Assembly (NCBI RefSeq): GCF_003610895.1
Contig: NZ_MCAS01000009.1
Span: 62,001-126,000 of the forward strand
DNA from: Paraburkholderia fungorum
Lineage (GTDB): Bacteria > Pseudomonadota > Gammaproteobacteria > Burkholderiales > Burkholderiaceae
Direction of reading: 5' to 3'
Length of the DNA: 64,000 nt
The translations under genes were made by a program, and so were the position numbers. Shown in pieces: positions 39,427-48,900 of the stretch (positions are counted from its first letter, which is position 1; each line of letters starts with the position of its first letter). The notes beneath the pieces were generated by a model. That model made no database searches. It worked only from the letters and a program-made list of their open reading frames with translations, and was not told the origin of the DNA.

Positions 39427-40161
39427 ATGAAAAAAATCATCACTGCTGCTGTGCTGTTTACCGTTGGGTTGCCATTACTGGCGATCGCACAATCGGCGCC
39501 GCCGCCCGCGATTAAAGGCGGGGATTCGTGGACCTACGTCAACACGTTTGAGAAGGCGCCTTCAACGTGGCGCCAATCGCACGACGAAGTGACAGTCATA
39601 CGCGCAACGCCTTCCCACATCTACTACACGTCGAAACAGGCAGGTTCGACCCAGGCGCCGAGCGAGGTGGTCGCGGGCGCCGACTGGAGCCGCGAACGAA
39701 ATGTGAATGGCGCGGACGTGGTCGTCAATCGGCCGTTTGTTTTCCCGCTATCGACGGGCAAAACCTGGAACCTGGAATATACGGAGCAGCATCCGAACAA
39801 GGTCTTCGCCTCGCAAAAGTGGAGCAGTCAATATCGCGTGGTAGGTGTTGAAACGGTCGAAGTACCGGCGGGAAAGTTTCAGGCAATTAAAATCGAGGCG
39901 GAAGGCGATTGGGTTGCGCAACTGGAGCCGACGCAAACCGTCACTCAAGCCGTGCAGACCCAGCAGGGCGATACCGCCATGATCACGCATGCGCAGAAAA
40001 CCGGACCTACTCAACTGACGGGACGTACCTATAAAGCATTCTGGTATGTGCCTGAGATCGGCCGTTGGGTGAAATCAGTGGAAGAGTATTACGGTAGTAA
40101 TGGCGTGCGAAACGAGCGCTATACGGGTGAATTGGAGTCGTACAAAAGAAGCACGGAGTGA
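39427..40161 (+). CDS. Secreted hypothetical protein
   Basis: This 244-residue protein has a clear signal peptide (MKKIITAAVLFTVGLPLLAIA, cleavage near residue 22), so it should be periplasmic or secreted. The mature part begins with GGDSWTYVNTFEK and contains FPLSTGKTWNLEY near 105-117 and EVPAGKFQAIKIEAEG near 140-155, a pattern seen in uncharacterised beta-rich proteins. There are no cysteines in the mature protein. It has its own upstream control region and a terminator, so it is probably monocistronic. No function can be assigned. Confidence 0.75.
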   Translation: MKKIITAAVLFTVGLPLLAIAQSAPPPAIKGGDSWTYVNTFEKAPSTWRQSHDEVTVIRATPSHIYYTSKQAGSTQAPSEVVAGADWSRERNVNGADVVVNRPFVFPLSTGKTWNLEYTEQHPNKVFASQKWSSQYRVVGVETVEVPAGKFQAIKIEAEGDWVAQLEPTQTVTQAVQTQQGDTAMITHAQKTGPTQLTGRTYKAFWYVPEIGRWVKSVEEYYGSNGVRNERYTGELESYKRSTE

Positions 40162-40203
40162 GTGGAGTGTGGGCGATTAAACTGTCAGCTTTTGCCGCGT
40201 GAG

Positions 40204-40232
40204 AAAGAAGCCCCGGGAGCCGGGGCTTTTTT
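40204..40232 (+). terminator. Terminator of the secreted hypothetical gene
   Basis: GAAGCCCCGG-GAG-CCGGGGCTTTTTT is an intrinsic terminator 43 bp after the stop codon. Confidence 0.85.
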
Positions 40233-40264
40233 CCAACATCTGTTTATTGCAAAGCTGACCCTGC

Positions 40265-40669
40265 ATGCCTATCCCAAACCTCGAACGCCGCTCCTTCTAT
40301 CTGCGCCTGATCTACGCGCTATGCCTGTGCGGCGCCACCTGGACACATCTGCAAGTAGCCCTGGTACACGGGCTCTGGTGGGACTACGGCGGCGCTGCGC
40401 CGTTCACGCGAATCTACTGGACGGCACTCCTCTTCATCGATCCGCTCACCGCACTGCTCCTGATGCTGAGCCCGCGAGCAGGGTTGATTCTCTGCGTCGC
40501 CGTTATCGTGACGGACGTGGTGCACAATTCATGGTTCGCACTGCACTATCCGATTCGTATGGACCTGTACCTGTCACAGATCGTCTTCCTGCTGTTCGTC
40601 GGAGTGACCGTTCGAACCGCGTGGAGAGGGATCGCGGGACGATCCGCCGCGTTGCGCGCCGTCGATTGA
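40265..40669 (+). CDS. Small multi-pass membrane protein (hypothetical)
   Basis: This 134-residue protein has about four hydrophobic helices: LIYALCLCGATWTHLQVAL at about 15-33, YWTALLFIDPLTALLLML at about 51-68, AGLILCVAVIVTDVV at about 72-86, and LSQIVFLLFVGVTV at about 103-117. Histidines and tryptophans lie at the membrane borders. I do not recognise a family with confidence. The next gene (TraB/GumN family) starts 55 bp later on the same strand, so the two may be cotranscribed. Confidence 0.65.
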   Translation: MPIPNLERRSFYLRLIYALCLCGATWTHLQVALVHGLWWDYGGAAPFTRIYWTALLFIDPLTALLLMLSPRAGLILCVAVIVTDVVHNSWFALHYPIRMDLYLSQIVFLLFVGVTVRTAWRGIAGRSAALRAVD

Positions 40670-40724
40670 ATCATCCGATTACCCGAGCGCCGCTTTGTGC
40701 AATTGCTCATTCACACGAGGCTGC

Positions 40725-41483
40725 ATGTACCTGGAACTCACCGGCACCAACGTTCGTCTGCTTGGCTCGATGCATCTGTTTCCGGCGGCGAGCCGCAGAA
40801 CGCCGCCATGGATCGCAGAAACCTACGACTGGGCTGAAGCGCTGGTCTTCGAATCCGATCCGCCGACGATCCTGCCGTTTCTGAAGGCGCCTGCGCAGGG
40901 CGGCGCCGGTCAACTGCAGCCTTTGCTATCCGTCGATGTCTGGAATCAGCTGCAAGCTGTGTGGCCCGCCCAGGGGCCATTAGCGCCGCTCGTCGATCTG
41001 CGGCCGTGGGCAGCGCTGATCGTCGCGCCGACGCTGTTCCAGCAAGTCGTCGAGGGTGTCGAGCCGCGCATGCTGCGCTCGGCGCTGACGCAAGCCAAGC
41101 CGTATGAGTATCTCGAGACCGCGGAAGAATTGGCGGCATCGCTCGAGTCGATTCCGCTCGAAGCAATTGGCACCGCGCTCGGCATGCTGCTGTCCGATCT
41201 CGACGAACCGCAGCGCACGCTCGAGCGGATGCACGCCGCCTGGCTACATGGCGATTTGCCGGCCGTGCACCAGATCGCCGTCGAGTCGCCGATGTTCAAT
41301 CTGCCCGGCATCCGCGACGCCATTCTCGATGCCCGCAATCGTGCGTGGGCGGCGCGCGTGAAGGCGCTGCTCGGACGATCCGAGCGGACCTTGGTCGTGG
41401 TGGGCGCGCTGCATTTGTGCGGTCCCGGCAACCTGATCGAATGTCTGGCGCAGCCCGTCGAGCCGGTTTTTGTCAGCAGCTAG
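40725..41483 (+). CDS. TraB/GumN-family protein
   Basis: This 252-residue protein has the two hallmarks of the TraB/PrgY/GumN superfamily: an N-terminal GSMHLFPA (Gly-Ser-x-His, about residues 14-21) and a C-terminal VVVGALHLCGPGNLIE near residues 224-239. A conserved acidic residue follows the first motif (ALVFESDPP). The family is thought to include metal-dependent proteases and pheromone-processing proteins. Unlike many GumN proteins it has no signal peptide, so it should be cytoplasmic. The start at 40725 excludes ten upstream codons of low quality. Substrate unknown. Confidence 0.78.
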   Translation: MYLELTGTNVRLLGSMHLFPAASRRTPPWIAETYDWAEALVFESDPPTILPFLKAPAQGGAGQLQPLLSVDVWNQLQAVWPAQGPLAPLVDLRPWAALIVAPTLFQQVVEGVEPRMLRSALTQAKPYEYLETAEELAASLESIPLEAIGTALGMLLSDLDEPQRTLERMHAAWLHGDLPAVHQIAVESPMFNLPGIRDAILDARNRAWAARVKALLGRSERTLVVVGALHLCGPGNLIECLAQPVEPVFVSS

Positions 41484-41577
41484 AGGATTTGCCGGCGGCA
41501 TAGCCTAAGTCCGCCACGCGCGGCATAATTCTCCATTGCCGCCGCCTGTTAATGGCGTGCTTCCCTTGAAGATTGCC

Positions 41578-42084
41578 ATGACTGAACCGCAGCAAACCGC
41601 CGCCACGCGACTGGCGCAACTCGACTGGCGCTGGAAAGCGTTCGACGAGCTCACGACCGCCGAAGTCTATGCCATGCTGGCCGCTCGCAGCGCCGTGTTC
41701 GTCGTCGAGCAGAACTGCGTGTATGGCGATATCGACGGACTTGATTCAGAGGCCTGGCATCTGTTCGCGTTTGGTCCCGGCGAGGCATCCAACGCCAAAC
41801 GTGCGCCGCTCGCGGGCTATCTGCGCGTGTTGCTGCCGGATGCCGATGACGCCGATATCCGCATCGGCCGCGTTCTGACAACCGTGGACTTCCGCGGCAT
41901 TGGCCTTGGCAACGCGATGCTTGAACGCTCGCTCACGCATATCCGGGCACAGTGGCCCGGCACGCCGATCCGCTTGCATGCGCAGGCGCATCTGCAAGGC
42001 TTCTATGGCGCGTTCGGCTTCACGCCGGTGTCGGAGATTCACGACGAGGACGGCATCCCGCACGTGTGGATGCGTTCCGTCTAA
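41578..42084 (+). CDS. elaA: GNAT-family N-acetyltransferase ElaA
   Basis: This 168-residue protein has the ElaA features LDWRWKAFDELTTAEVYAML and SAVFVVEQNCVYGDIDGLD at the N-terminus. The acetyl-CoA-binding motif A is VDFRGIGLGNAMLE (R-x2-G-x-G) near 102-115, and the C-terminal FYGAFGFTPVSEIHDEDGIPH is typical. The acceptor substrate of ElaA is unknown. The ATG at 41578 is preferred over 14 upstream in-frame codons. Confidence 0.87.
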   Translation: MTEPQQTAATRLAQLDWRWKAFDELTTAEVYAMLAARSAVFVVEQNCVYGDIDGLDSEAWHLFAFGPGEASNAKRAPLAGYLRVLLPDADDADIRIGRVLTTVDFRGIGLGNAMLERSLTHIRAQWPGTPIRLHAQAHLQGFYGAFGFTPVSEIHDEDGIPHVWMRSV

Positions 42085-42172
42085 CCAGGTAAGAAGGCCA
42101 CCGGGCTCGGCGCGTGCGCGCCGGCCGGCTGCAAACGCAGCGGCTTCTTCAAATTCAATAGATTCGAAATTC

Positions 42173-43057
42173 TTAGCGGTGACTGCTCGCAGGTGCTGTT
42201 GCCGCTTGCGCGACGCCTGGTGCCGTCTTTACGTGCCGCTCGTTACGCAGACGCCCGCGTGCGGACAGCCGCATCCAATGACGCAACGCCACCAGCGCGC
42301 CGATCACGCTCATCATCGAACCTGGAATCCACAGCAACAGTCCGCCGATTTGCTGATCGCGTATCGGGCTCAGCCACGTGAACGCGCGACCGCAAATCGA
42401 GTAGATCGGATAGAGCTCGCGCGGCGTAAAGAAGATAAACGCGCCGAGCATGATCTGCGGCGGAATCGCGGCGATTACGACCAATATGCGCTTGCCGGGC
42501 GACAAACGCGCCGGCGGTGCGGGCCGCGGGTCGAGCACGAGCCACCAGAACAGCAGGCCGTCGATCACCATGCTCCAGTTCATCACGCGATAAAGCCGCC
42601 AGTCGAGCATCGCCACGAAATGAATCGGCGACATCAGCCAGAAGTAGATCAAGCCGACGAACAACGTGACCGCGACCACCGGATGCATCACCACGTCGAG
42701 CAGCTTGCGGACTACTGGCGTCTGCAGCGCGGGGCGCACGAAGCGCTGCCGCCAGCTGAACGGAATGCCCGCGCGCAACGCGGCGCCCGGGTAAGAGAGC
42801 GCGATAAAGAACGGTCCGAGGTGATGCAGCACCAGATGCTGCGCGCGATGCATGAAGAACTCATGCTCGAAGAAATAATCGAGCCGCGTATGCAGTGCGA
42901 CATATAGCGCGACCAGCCCGAACCAGAAGGAAATGCGCCGGCGAATCGACATCTTCGCCTTGTGTGCGCCGCGCACGAAAAGGATCGCCGGAACCAGCAA
43001 GGCGATCACGACGGTCGGCGAAAACTCCCAGGGATCGAGCCAGTAGAGCAGATTCAT
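42173..43057 (-). CDS. ctaG: CtaG-like cytochrome c oxidase assembly membrane protein
   Basis: This 294-residue polytopic membrane protein of the caa3_CtaG family has about seven helices and His-rich boundaries such as EHEFFMHRAQHLVLHHLGPFF at about 63-83. It probably delivers copper to the CuB site or otherwise supports cytochrome oxidase assembly. It is the last gene of a leftward operon with SCO and PCu(A)C proteins, 9 bp after the latter, which fits a shared copper-trafficking job. It is distinct from Cox11, which is also called CtaG. Confidence 0.87.
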   Translation of the reverse strand: MNLLYWLDPWEFSPTVVIALLVPAILFVRGAHKAKMSIRRRISFWFGLVALYVALHTRLDYFFEHEFFMHRAQHLVLHHLGPFFIALSYPGAALRAGIPFSWRQRFVRPALQTPVVRKLLDVVMHPVVAVTLFVGLIYFWLMSPIHFVAMLDWRLYRVMNWSMVIDGLLFWWLVLDPRPAPPARLSPGKRILVVIAAIPPQIMLGAFIFFTPRELYPIYSICGRAFTWLSPIRDQQIGGLLLWIPGSMMSVIGALVALRHWMRLSARGRLRNERHVKTAPGVAQAATAPASSHR

Positions 43058-43066
43058 CGCGGGGCG

Positions 43067-43528
43067 TTACTTGGTCTGGGCGGGCGATTTGACGGCGAAC
43101 GGCGTGTCGAGCGTCTCGCCGTCGGAGAACTTCAGCGTCAGATGTACGGTGTCGCCCGGCGCGACCTTGTGCTTCGCGTCTTCGAGCATCACGTGATAGC
43201 CGCCCGGCGCGATCGCCACCTGGCCGTGCGCGGGCACCGTCAGCTTGTCGACCATCACCATCTTTTGCGTCGAGCCATTCGACACGGTTTGATGCAGCAT
43301 CGCGTCGCCATAGTCGTTGCTGGAAATATCGACGAGATCGACCGGCTTGTCGCTCGCGTTCACCAGCGTCACGTAACCGGCGGCGGGGAGATTGTTCGGC
43401 AGCCAGCGCACCCAGGCGTCCTTGGCGCTGATCGCGTTGGCCCCGGCGGCAAACGCGGCCGATGCGAAACCGCATGAGAGGACGAGGGTGCAGCCCAGTG
43501 CGGCGAACGTTTTGATCTTGATCGACAT
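43067..43528 (-). CDS. Periplasmic copper chaperone PCu(A)C
   Basis: This 153-residue protein has a signal peptide (cleavage after AFA, about residue 27) and a cupredoxin-like domain. The copper(I) ligands follow the H(M)x10Mx21HxM pattern: His and Met in DAMLHQT and QKMVMVD, and HVM in GGYHVMLED. In related systems it carries copper to SCO or directly to the CuA centre of cytochrome c oxidase. It sits between the SCO and CtaG genes. Confidence 0.92.
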   Translation of the reverse strand: MSIKIKTFAALGCTLVLSCGFASAAFAAGANAISAKDAWVRWLPNNLPAAGYVTLVNASDKPVDLVDISSNDYGDAMLHQTVSNGSTQKMVMVDKLTVPAHGQVAIAPGGYHVMLEDAKHKVAPGDTVHLTLKFSDGETLDTPFAVKSPAQTK

Positions 43529-43546
43529 GGATAAACTCGGGAAAGG

Positions 43547-44215
43547 TCAGGAACGGTCATCAATGATGCGGCGCAGGTCTTGTGCGATCGCATCGGGAGT
43601 ATCGTGGTCGGTGGCGAGCAGGCGCGCATGGCCTTGCTGATCGAACACGTAGACGGCTGAGCTATGCGTGACTTCATAGTTGCCGCTGGGGTCGCGCTTT
43701 TCCATCTGATAGGCGACCCGGTAGCGCTTGGCAAGCGACTCGATCTGCCAGTCGGTGCCGGTCAGGCCCTCGGCGTGCTGCGAATCGAAAGCGCCGACGT
43801 AGTCATGCAAGGCTTTGGGCGTGTCGCGCGCCGGATCGACGGTGATGAACAGGATGCGCACCTTTTGCGCGTCCGGGCCGAGTTTGCCGAGAACCTGCAT
43901 CAGGCGGCCCATCGTCTCGGGGCAGACGTCCGGACAATGCGTATAGCCGAAGTAGACGAGCGAGGTGCGGCCTTTGAACGAATCGCCGGTTACGGCGCGG
44001 CCGTCGTCGCCGGTCAGCGTGAAATCGAGATCCGGCAGGTGGCCGGTCACGTTGGTCAACTGGAACGGTTCGGCTGGATGCGTGCAACCGGCTAGCGCAC
44101 CGAGCACGCCCATCATGACGGTCAGCGCGGCCGCGCGCCGGGACCAGGGCCGGCGTGGCGTTACGAGGTTCGGTTGCGGGCGGGACGAGATAATGGGGAA
44201 CAAAGCAGGGTTCAA
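43547..44215 (-). CDS. SCO1/SenC-family copper protein
   Basis: This is a thioredoxin-fold protein needed for CuA assembly in cytochrome c oxidase. The copper site is C-x3-C in THCPDVCPETMG plus the conserved His in YEVTHSSAVYVFD. An N-terminal membrane segment ends in a lipobox-like LAGC (ALAGCTHP), so it is probably a periplasmic lipoprotein. The 222-residue frame starts at a TTG (44215); internal ATG codons just before the lipobox would give a shorter protein and are a real alternative. It is first in the SCO-PCu(A)C-CtaG operon. Confidence 0.88.
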   Translation of the reverse strand: MNPALFPIISSRPQPNLVTPRRPWSRRAAALTVMMGVLGALAGCTHPAEPFQLTNVTGHLPDLDFTLTGDDGRAVTGDSFKGRTSLVYFGYTHCPDVCPETMGRLMQVLGKLGPDAQKVRILFITVDPARDTPKALHDYVGAFDSQHAEGLTGTDWQIESLAKRYRVAYQMEKRDPSGNYEVTHSSAVYVFDQQGHARLLATDHDTPDAIAQDLRRIIDDRS

Positions 44216-44589
44216 TTACTCGATTGAAGAGCGGCACGTGACGCTGCCCGCGAATGGACGCGGCGTGGTTCGTGCAAAGCGCGCGGCCGGTCATAGTGTG
44301 CAAATATGGTGCGTCACCGCATCGGTCTGCGTGGCTGCGACTGTATCGCAAAATTCCCGGCGACGTCGCGCAGCGCCCCTGGGCGCGCGCTTTGCGAGGC
44401 AATTTGACGCAGGCCGATGAAAGCTGGCTGAAGCCGGATTGTTGTCTCTTTGAACGCAATCGTGAGCGGCATCGGCCGTACCGCCCAGCCAGGCTTATGT
44501 CCCGGCTTACTTTCTCGAAAAATTGACGGATGCGCGGTAAGATGCGCACACTTTTCCGGCCGCAGAAGGCTGAAAGGCAAAATTAACCG
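44216..44589. other. Divergent gap between SCO and otsB
   Basis: These 374 bp contain the promoters of two divergent operons. A 90-codon open frame (44254-44526, plus) has no recognisable features. I see no clear consensus promoter, hairpin or RNA gene. Confidence 0.4.
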
Positions 44590-45339
44590 ATGCAAGCACT
44601 TCCGGCTGTCCTGTCTCCTGGTGAGACGGCATTTTTCTTCGACTTCGATGGCACGCTCGTCGAGCTTGCGCCCACGCCGGATGGCGTGCTGGTGCAACCG
44701 CGCGTGATCGCGTTGCTGACCGAGTTGCGCAATCTCACGAACGGCGCGGTCGCGATCGTATCGGGCCGCGGTATTGAAAGCATCGATGGTTTTCTGGGCA
44801 TGCCCGATCTGCCGATCGCCGGCTTGCATGGCGCCGAGCGGCGCGACTCGAATGGCGACACGCAGCGCATCGGCTTTCACGACGAGCGTCTGTTGCGCAT
44901 GGAGCAGGTGCTCGCGCAGGTTGTCAACGAGCATCCCGGCATGCTGCTCGAGATCAAAGGCGCGGCGCTTGCGCTGCACTACCGCAACGCACCCGACCGC
45001 GAGCCGGTGGCGCGCGAGGCCACCGAGCGGCTGGTTGCCGACTATCCCGGCTCGTATGTGTTGCAGCCGGGCAAGATGGTCTACGAAATCAAGCCGAAGG
45101 ATGTCGACAAGGGCCGCGCGGTGCGCGCGTTCCTGGACGAGCCGCCGTTTGTCGGCCGCACACCGGTATTTGCCGGCGACGACCTGACCGACGAGAAGGG
45201 CTTTGCCGTCGCCAATGAGCGCGGCGGCCTGTCGATCAAGGTGGGCGCAGGTGACACGACGGCGCATACGCGCGTCGAGTCGGTTACGGCGCTGCTCGAC
45301 TGGCTGGAATCGATCGTCACCGCCGCGCGCGGAGCGTGA
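44590..45339 (+). CDS. otsB: Trehalose-6-phosphate phosphatase
   Basis: OtsB removes phosphate from trehalose 6-phosphate to give the osmoprotectant trehalose. The 249-residue HAD-superfamily protein has the nucleophile motif FFFDFDGTLVELAP at about 15-28, SGRG near residue 58 and the metal-binding GDDLTDEKGF near 197. It is 55 bp upstream of otsA, so both steps of trehalose synthesis form one operon. Confidence 0.94.
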   Translation: MQALPAVLSPGETAFFFDFDGTLVELAPTPDGVLVQPRVIALLTELRNLTNGAVAIVSGRGIESIDGFLGMPDLPIAGLHGAERRDSNGDTQRIGFHDERLLRMEQVLAQVVNEHPGMLLEIKGAALALHYRNAPDREPVAREATERLVADYPGSYVLQPGKMVYEIKPKDVDKGRAVRAFLDEPPFVGRTPVFAGDDLTDEKGFAVANERGGLSIKVGAGDTTAHTRVESVTALLDWLESIVTAARGA

Positions 45340-45394
45340 TGGTGACGCCGCATCGCCCAACGACCATGACTTACTGCATCGGGAATCGCGCTTC

Positions 45395-46855
45395 ATGAGC
45401 CGACTGATCATCGTATCGAACCGGGTTGCGCCGATCTCGGAGGGTGGCCCGGCGGCGGGCGGCCTGGCGGTCGGCGTATACGACGCGCTGAAGGAAACCG
45501 GCGGCATGTGGTTCGGCTGGAGCGGCGATGTACTCAGCTCCGGCCAGCCGCAGATCAAGGTGGAAGAGCGCGGGCCGGTGACTTTCGCGACCATTGCGCT
45601 GATGCGTCGCGATTACGACCAGTACTACCGCGGCTTTTCGAACGCCACGCTATGGCCCGCGTTTCACTATCGTGCCGATCTGCTGCAGTATGACCGGCAC
45701 GACTTCGGCGGCTATTGCCGCGTCAATGCGTGGCTCGCGCAGCAACTCGTCCCGCTGTTGCGTGAAGACGACGTGATCTGGGTGCACGACTACCACCTGA
45801 TTCCGTTCGCCCAGGCGTTACGCGCGGCGGGCGTGAAAAATCGCATCGGCTTCTTTTTGCATATTCCGTTTCCGGCTTCGCAGGTGTTGCTGGCAGTGCC
45901 GCCGCATCGCGAGCTGGTTGAGGCGCTGTGCTCGTTCGATCTGCTCGGTTTCCAGACCGCGCCGGATTTGCGCGCGTTCTGCGATTACATCGTCAACGAG
46001 GCGAACGGCACGGTCGAAGCGTCGGCCAGCGGCCCGCTGAGCGTCCATGCATTCGGCCGGACATTGCGTGCGGGGGCTTATCCGATCGGCGTCTATCCGG
46101 ACGAAATCGCCGAGCTCGCGAAAGCGGGCGAGCGAGGCAAGCCGGTGCGCACGATGAAGGCCACACTGCATTCCCGCAAGCTCATCATGAGCGTGGACCG
46201 CCTGGATTACTCGAAGGGGCTGGTCGAGCGTTTCCGTGCGTTCGAGCGGCTGCTGGAACATTTCACCGCGCAACGCAACAAGGTGTCGTTCCTGCAAATC
46301 GCACCGCCGACGCGTGCCGACATGCACGCTTATCAGGACATCCGCTTGCAGCTCGAAGGGGAGTCGGGGCGCATCAATGGCCGCTTTGCGGAACTGGACT
46401 GGACGCCGATCCTGTACATCCACAAGCAATACGAGCGCTCGGTGCTGGCCGCGCTGTTTCGCACGGCGCATGTCGGCTACGTCACACCGTTGCGCGACGG
46501 CATGAACCTCGTGGCGAAGGAGTACGTGTCGGCACAGGACCCGGAGAATCCGGGCGTACTCGTGCTGTCACGCTTTGCCGGCGCCGCGCAGGAACTGGAC
46601 GGCGCGTTGATCGTGAATCCAGTCGATATCGACGGCATGGCCGAGGCGCTCGCGAGCGCGCTGGAGATGCCGCTGGTGGAGCGCCAGGCGCGTCATCGCG
46701 ACATGATGGCGCAACTGCGCGAGAACAACGTGTCGGTGTGGCGCGACAACTTCATGCGCGATCTTCAGGGTGCGCAGGGTGTGAAGCGCCCCCGGACCGT
46801 GAAGGTACGTGCCGGATCGGGTAAGAAGGCGGTGCGCGAGACCACCGTCGGATAG
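45395..46855 (+). CDS. otsA: Trehalose-6-phosphate synthase
   Basis: OtsA is a retaining GT20 glycosyltransferase that joins UDP-glucose and glucose 6-phosphate. The 486-residue protein starts [18 protein letters not shown]. Visible motifs are [11 protein letters not shown] (glucose-phosphate loop), [24 protein letters not shown] and the nucleotide-sugar region [13 protein letters not shown]. The start at 45395 follows otsB; the open frame upstream is a shadow within otsB. The C-terminal 25 residues are a basic Lys/Arg/Ser tail beyond the E. coli end. A strong terminator follows. Confidence 0.95.
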   Translation: MSRLIIVSNRVAPISEGGPAAGGLAVGVYDALKETGGMWFGWSGDVLSSGQPQIKVEERGPVTFATIALMRRDYDQYYRGFSNATLWPAFHYRADLLQYDRHDFGGYCRVNAWLAQQLVPLLREDDVIWVHDYHLIPFAQALRAAGVKNRIGFFLHIPFPASQVLLAVPPHRELVEALCSFDLLGFQTAPDLRAFCDYIVNEANGTVEASASGPLSVHAFGRTLRAGAYPIGVYPDEIAELAKAGERGKPVRTMKATLHSRKLIMSVDRLDYSKGLVERFRAFERLLEHFTAQRNKVSFLQIAPPTRADMHAYQDIRLQLEGESGRINGRFAELDWTPILYIHKQYERSVLAALFRTAHVGYVTPLRDGMNLVAKEYVSAQDPENPGVLVLSRFAGAAQELDGALIVNPVDIDGMAEALASALEMPLVERQARHRDMMAQLRENNVSVWRDNFMRDLQGAQGVKRPRTVKVRAGSGKKAVRETTVG

Positions 46856-46895
46856 TCGGATAATTCGGCGATCAGGGCCGCTTGCAACGTGCCTC

Positions 46896-46933
46896 GAAAC
46901 AGAAAAGCCGCTCGAAAGCGGCTTTTCTGTTTC
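46896..46933. terminator. Long perfect bidirectional terminator after otsA
   Basis: A perfect 17-bp stem (46896-46912 with 46917-46933) is capped by a CGAA tetraloop and contains A and T runs in its arms. It separates the convergent otsA and ABC exporter genes and works in both directions. Confidence 0.9.
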
Positions 46934-46968
46934 TGTTACCTGCAGGCGTAATAGGGGGCGTGCGTTGC

Positions 46969-48900
46969 CTAGACCACGTGCTGCTCGTCCACCTTCTTGC
47001 CGCCGACGTGCAGCGTGGTGCCCTTGCCGTATTGCTTCGACAGCAGGTCGCGGTACAGGCCCGGCCGCTGACGCAATTCCTCCGGGCTGCCGTCGTCGAT
47101 CACCTTGCCCTGGCTCATCACGATGATCCGGTCGAAGTTGTTCAGTGTCGACAAGCGGTGTGCGATCGCGATCACCGTGCGGCCCACCATCAGCCGGTCG
47201 AGCGCTTTCTGGATTGCTTCTTCCGACGCGCTATCGAGCGCCGAGGTCGCTTCGTCGAGCAGCAGGATCGGCGCGTTCTTCAGGACGGCGCGCGCAATCG
47301 CGATGCGCTGGCGCTGTCCGCCGGAGAGTTTCACCCCGCGGTCGCCGACGATAGTGTCGTAACCTTCCGGCATGGCTTCGATGAAATCGCTGCAACGGGC
47401 TTCGCGCGCGGCGGCGATCACTTCTTCCCGACTCGCTTCGGGGCGGCCGTAAGCGATGTTTTCGTACACCGAGCGATGGAACAGCGAGATATCCTGCGGC
47501 ACCAGCGCGATCGTATGGCGCAGGCTGTCCTGGGTGATGGCGGCGATATCCTGCCCGTCGATCTTGATTGCGCCGCCCTGCGTCTCGTAGAAACGCTGCA
47601 GCAGCGCCAGCACGGTGGATTTGCCCGCGCCCGACTTGCCGATCAGACCGACCCGCTGGCCCGGCTCGATATGCAGGTCGAAGTGATCGAGAATCGGCCG
47701 GCGGCGCGGGTAGGCAAACGTCACGCTCTCGAAATCGACCCGGCCGCCTTGCGGCACGAGTTCGGTGGCGCCGTCGCGGTCAGGCATGCCGTGCGGCTCG
47801 AGCAGGGTGCGAACGGCTTCCGCGAGCCGCGCGACGTGCTGCGTCACATCCACGAGCGCGACGGCCAGATCGCGTGTGCCGTGCAAGATCGTGAAGCCGA
47901 GCGAGCTGACCAGCACGATGTCGCCGGAGGTCGCCTTGCCCTGATCCCACAACCACAGCGCCCAGCCCAGCAAGCCGGCCGACAGCAGCGCGGTGATCAC
48001 CGCATGCAGCAGACGCAGCTTTTCCAGATACAACAGGCTTTGCTGGCGTGCTTCCATTTCCGCTTTAACCGTCGCGCCGAAACGCTGCTGTTCGCGAAAC
48101 GTCATGCCGAAGGCGCGCACGAGGGCCATGTTGCTGATCACGTCCACCAGCTCACCGTCCACCGAAGCCGCTTTTGTGGCGAAATGGTGATGCCGGGCCG
48201 AGCCGCGCCCGGCAAGCTTGTAAAGCACGACCGACAGAATGGCCGAACACAGCATCAGGCCGCCCGCCATCAGCGGATTGACGGCGGTGATCATGACGAT
48301 CGCGCCGAGCACCGCGATACACGGCGGCAGCACGTTCCAGGCGGTGGTGTTTTCGGCGGTGTAGACCGCGTTCGAGGTCGCCGTGATGCGGCTTGCCAGC
48401 ATGCCTGGCTGTTTCTCGGAGTAGTAAGTCGGCGAGTGGCCGCTCAGATACTGGAACAGGTCGCGCCGCAAGTCGCCGGTCACGGCCACGAACGTATGCG
48501 CGGCAACCCAGCCGCCGACCCGCCACAGCAGGTTGTCGGCGGCGATCAGGCCGACCAGGATGGCGAACGCGCCCCACAGCGGACCCGGGTGATGACGGCC
48601 TTCGCCGAGGACGTCGATCAGGTGCTTGATCGCGTATTGCGAAGCGAGCGCACAGCCCACGGCCGCAAACACGCTACACAGGACGATCGCATGCGCGAGC
48701 GGATGGCGGCGAATAAAGCGGAAAAGGAACGCAAGCGGCCTGTGCGCATAGCTCGCGAGCTTTGCGTTCTGGGCATTACGCTGGGCGATGGTTAAGTGTT
48801 CCAATTGATCGTAAGGTCGGTGTGTTTCAGGTTGTTCATGCAAGGCATGGGCCACAGCCAAAGCGTTCGCCGCGAAGCCGATGCTTCGCATTGTAAACAT
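46969..48900 (-). CDS. ABC exporter (fused membrane and ATPase domains), copy 1
   Basis: This half-size exporter of about 643 residues belongs to the MsbA/ABCB type. The first 350 residues hold about six transmembrane helices. The ATPase has Walker A GKSGAGKST, Q-loop VPQDISLFH, signature LSGGQRQRIAIARA, Walker B PILLLDEATSALD and H-loop AIAHRLST. The start is uncertain: ATG codons at 48900 and 48891 and a later TTG are all in frame without a clear Shine-Dalgarno sequence. The substrate cannot be told from sequence; lipid, peptide or drug export are all possible. The ending is basic and hydrophilic. Confidence 0.88.
   Translation of the reverse strand: MFTMRSIGFAANALAVAHALHEQPETHRPYDQLEHLTIAQRNAQNAKLASYAHRPLAFLFRFIRRHPLAHAIVLCSVFAAVGCALASQYAIKHLIDVLGEGRHHPGPLWGAFAILVGLIAADNLLWRVGGWVAAHTFVAVTGDLRRDLFQYLSGHSPTYYSEKQPGMLASRITATSNAVYTAENTTAWNVLPPCIAVLGAIVMITAVNPLMAGGLMLCSAILSVVLYKLAGRGSARHHHFATKAASVDGELVDVISNMALVRAFGMTFREQQRFGATVKAEMEARQQSLLYLEKLRLLHAVITALLSAGLLGWALWLWDQGKATSGDIVLVSSLGFTILHGTRDLAVALVDVTQHVARLAEAVRTLLEPHGMPDRDGATELVPQGGRVDFESVTFAYPRRRPILDHFDLHIEPGQRVGLIGKSGAGKSTVLALLQRFYETQGGAIKIDGQDIAAITQDSLRHTIALVPQDISLFHRSVYENIAYGRPEASREEVIAAAREARCSDFIEAMPEGYDTIVGDRGVKLSGGQRQRIAIARAVLKNAPILLLDEATSALDSASEEAIQKALDRLMVGRTVIAIAHRLSTLNNFDRIIVMSQGKVIDDGSPEELRQRPGLYRDLLSKQYGKGTTLHVGGKKVDEQHVV

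Noticed and set aside
44254..44526. A 90-codon open frame between SCO and otsB
   Set aside because: It lacks a ribosome binding site and any conserved feature, and it fills a region where promoters of two divergent operons are expected.
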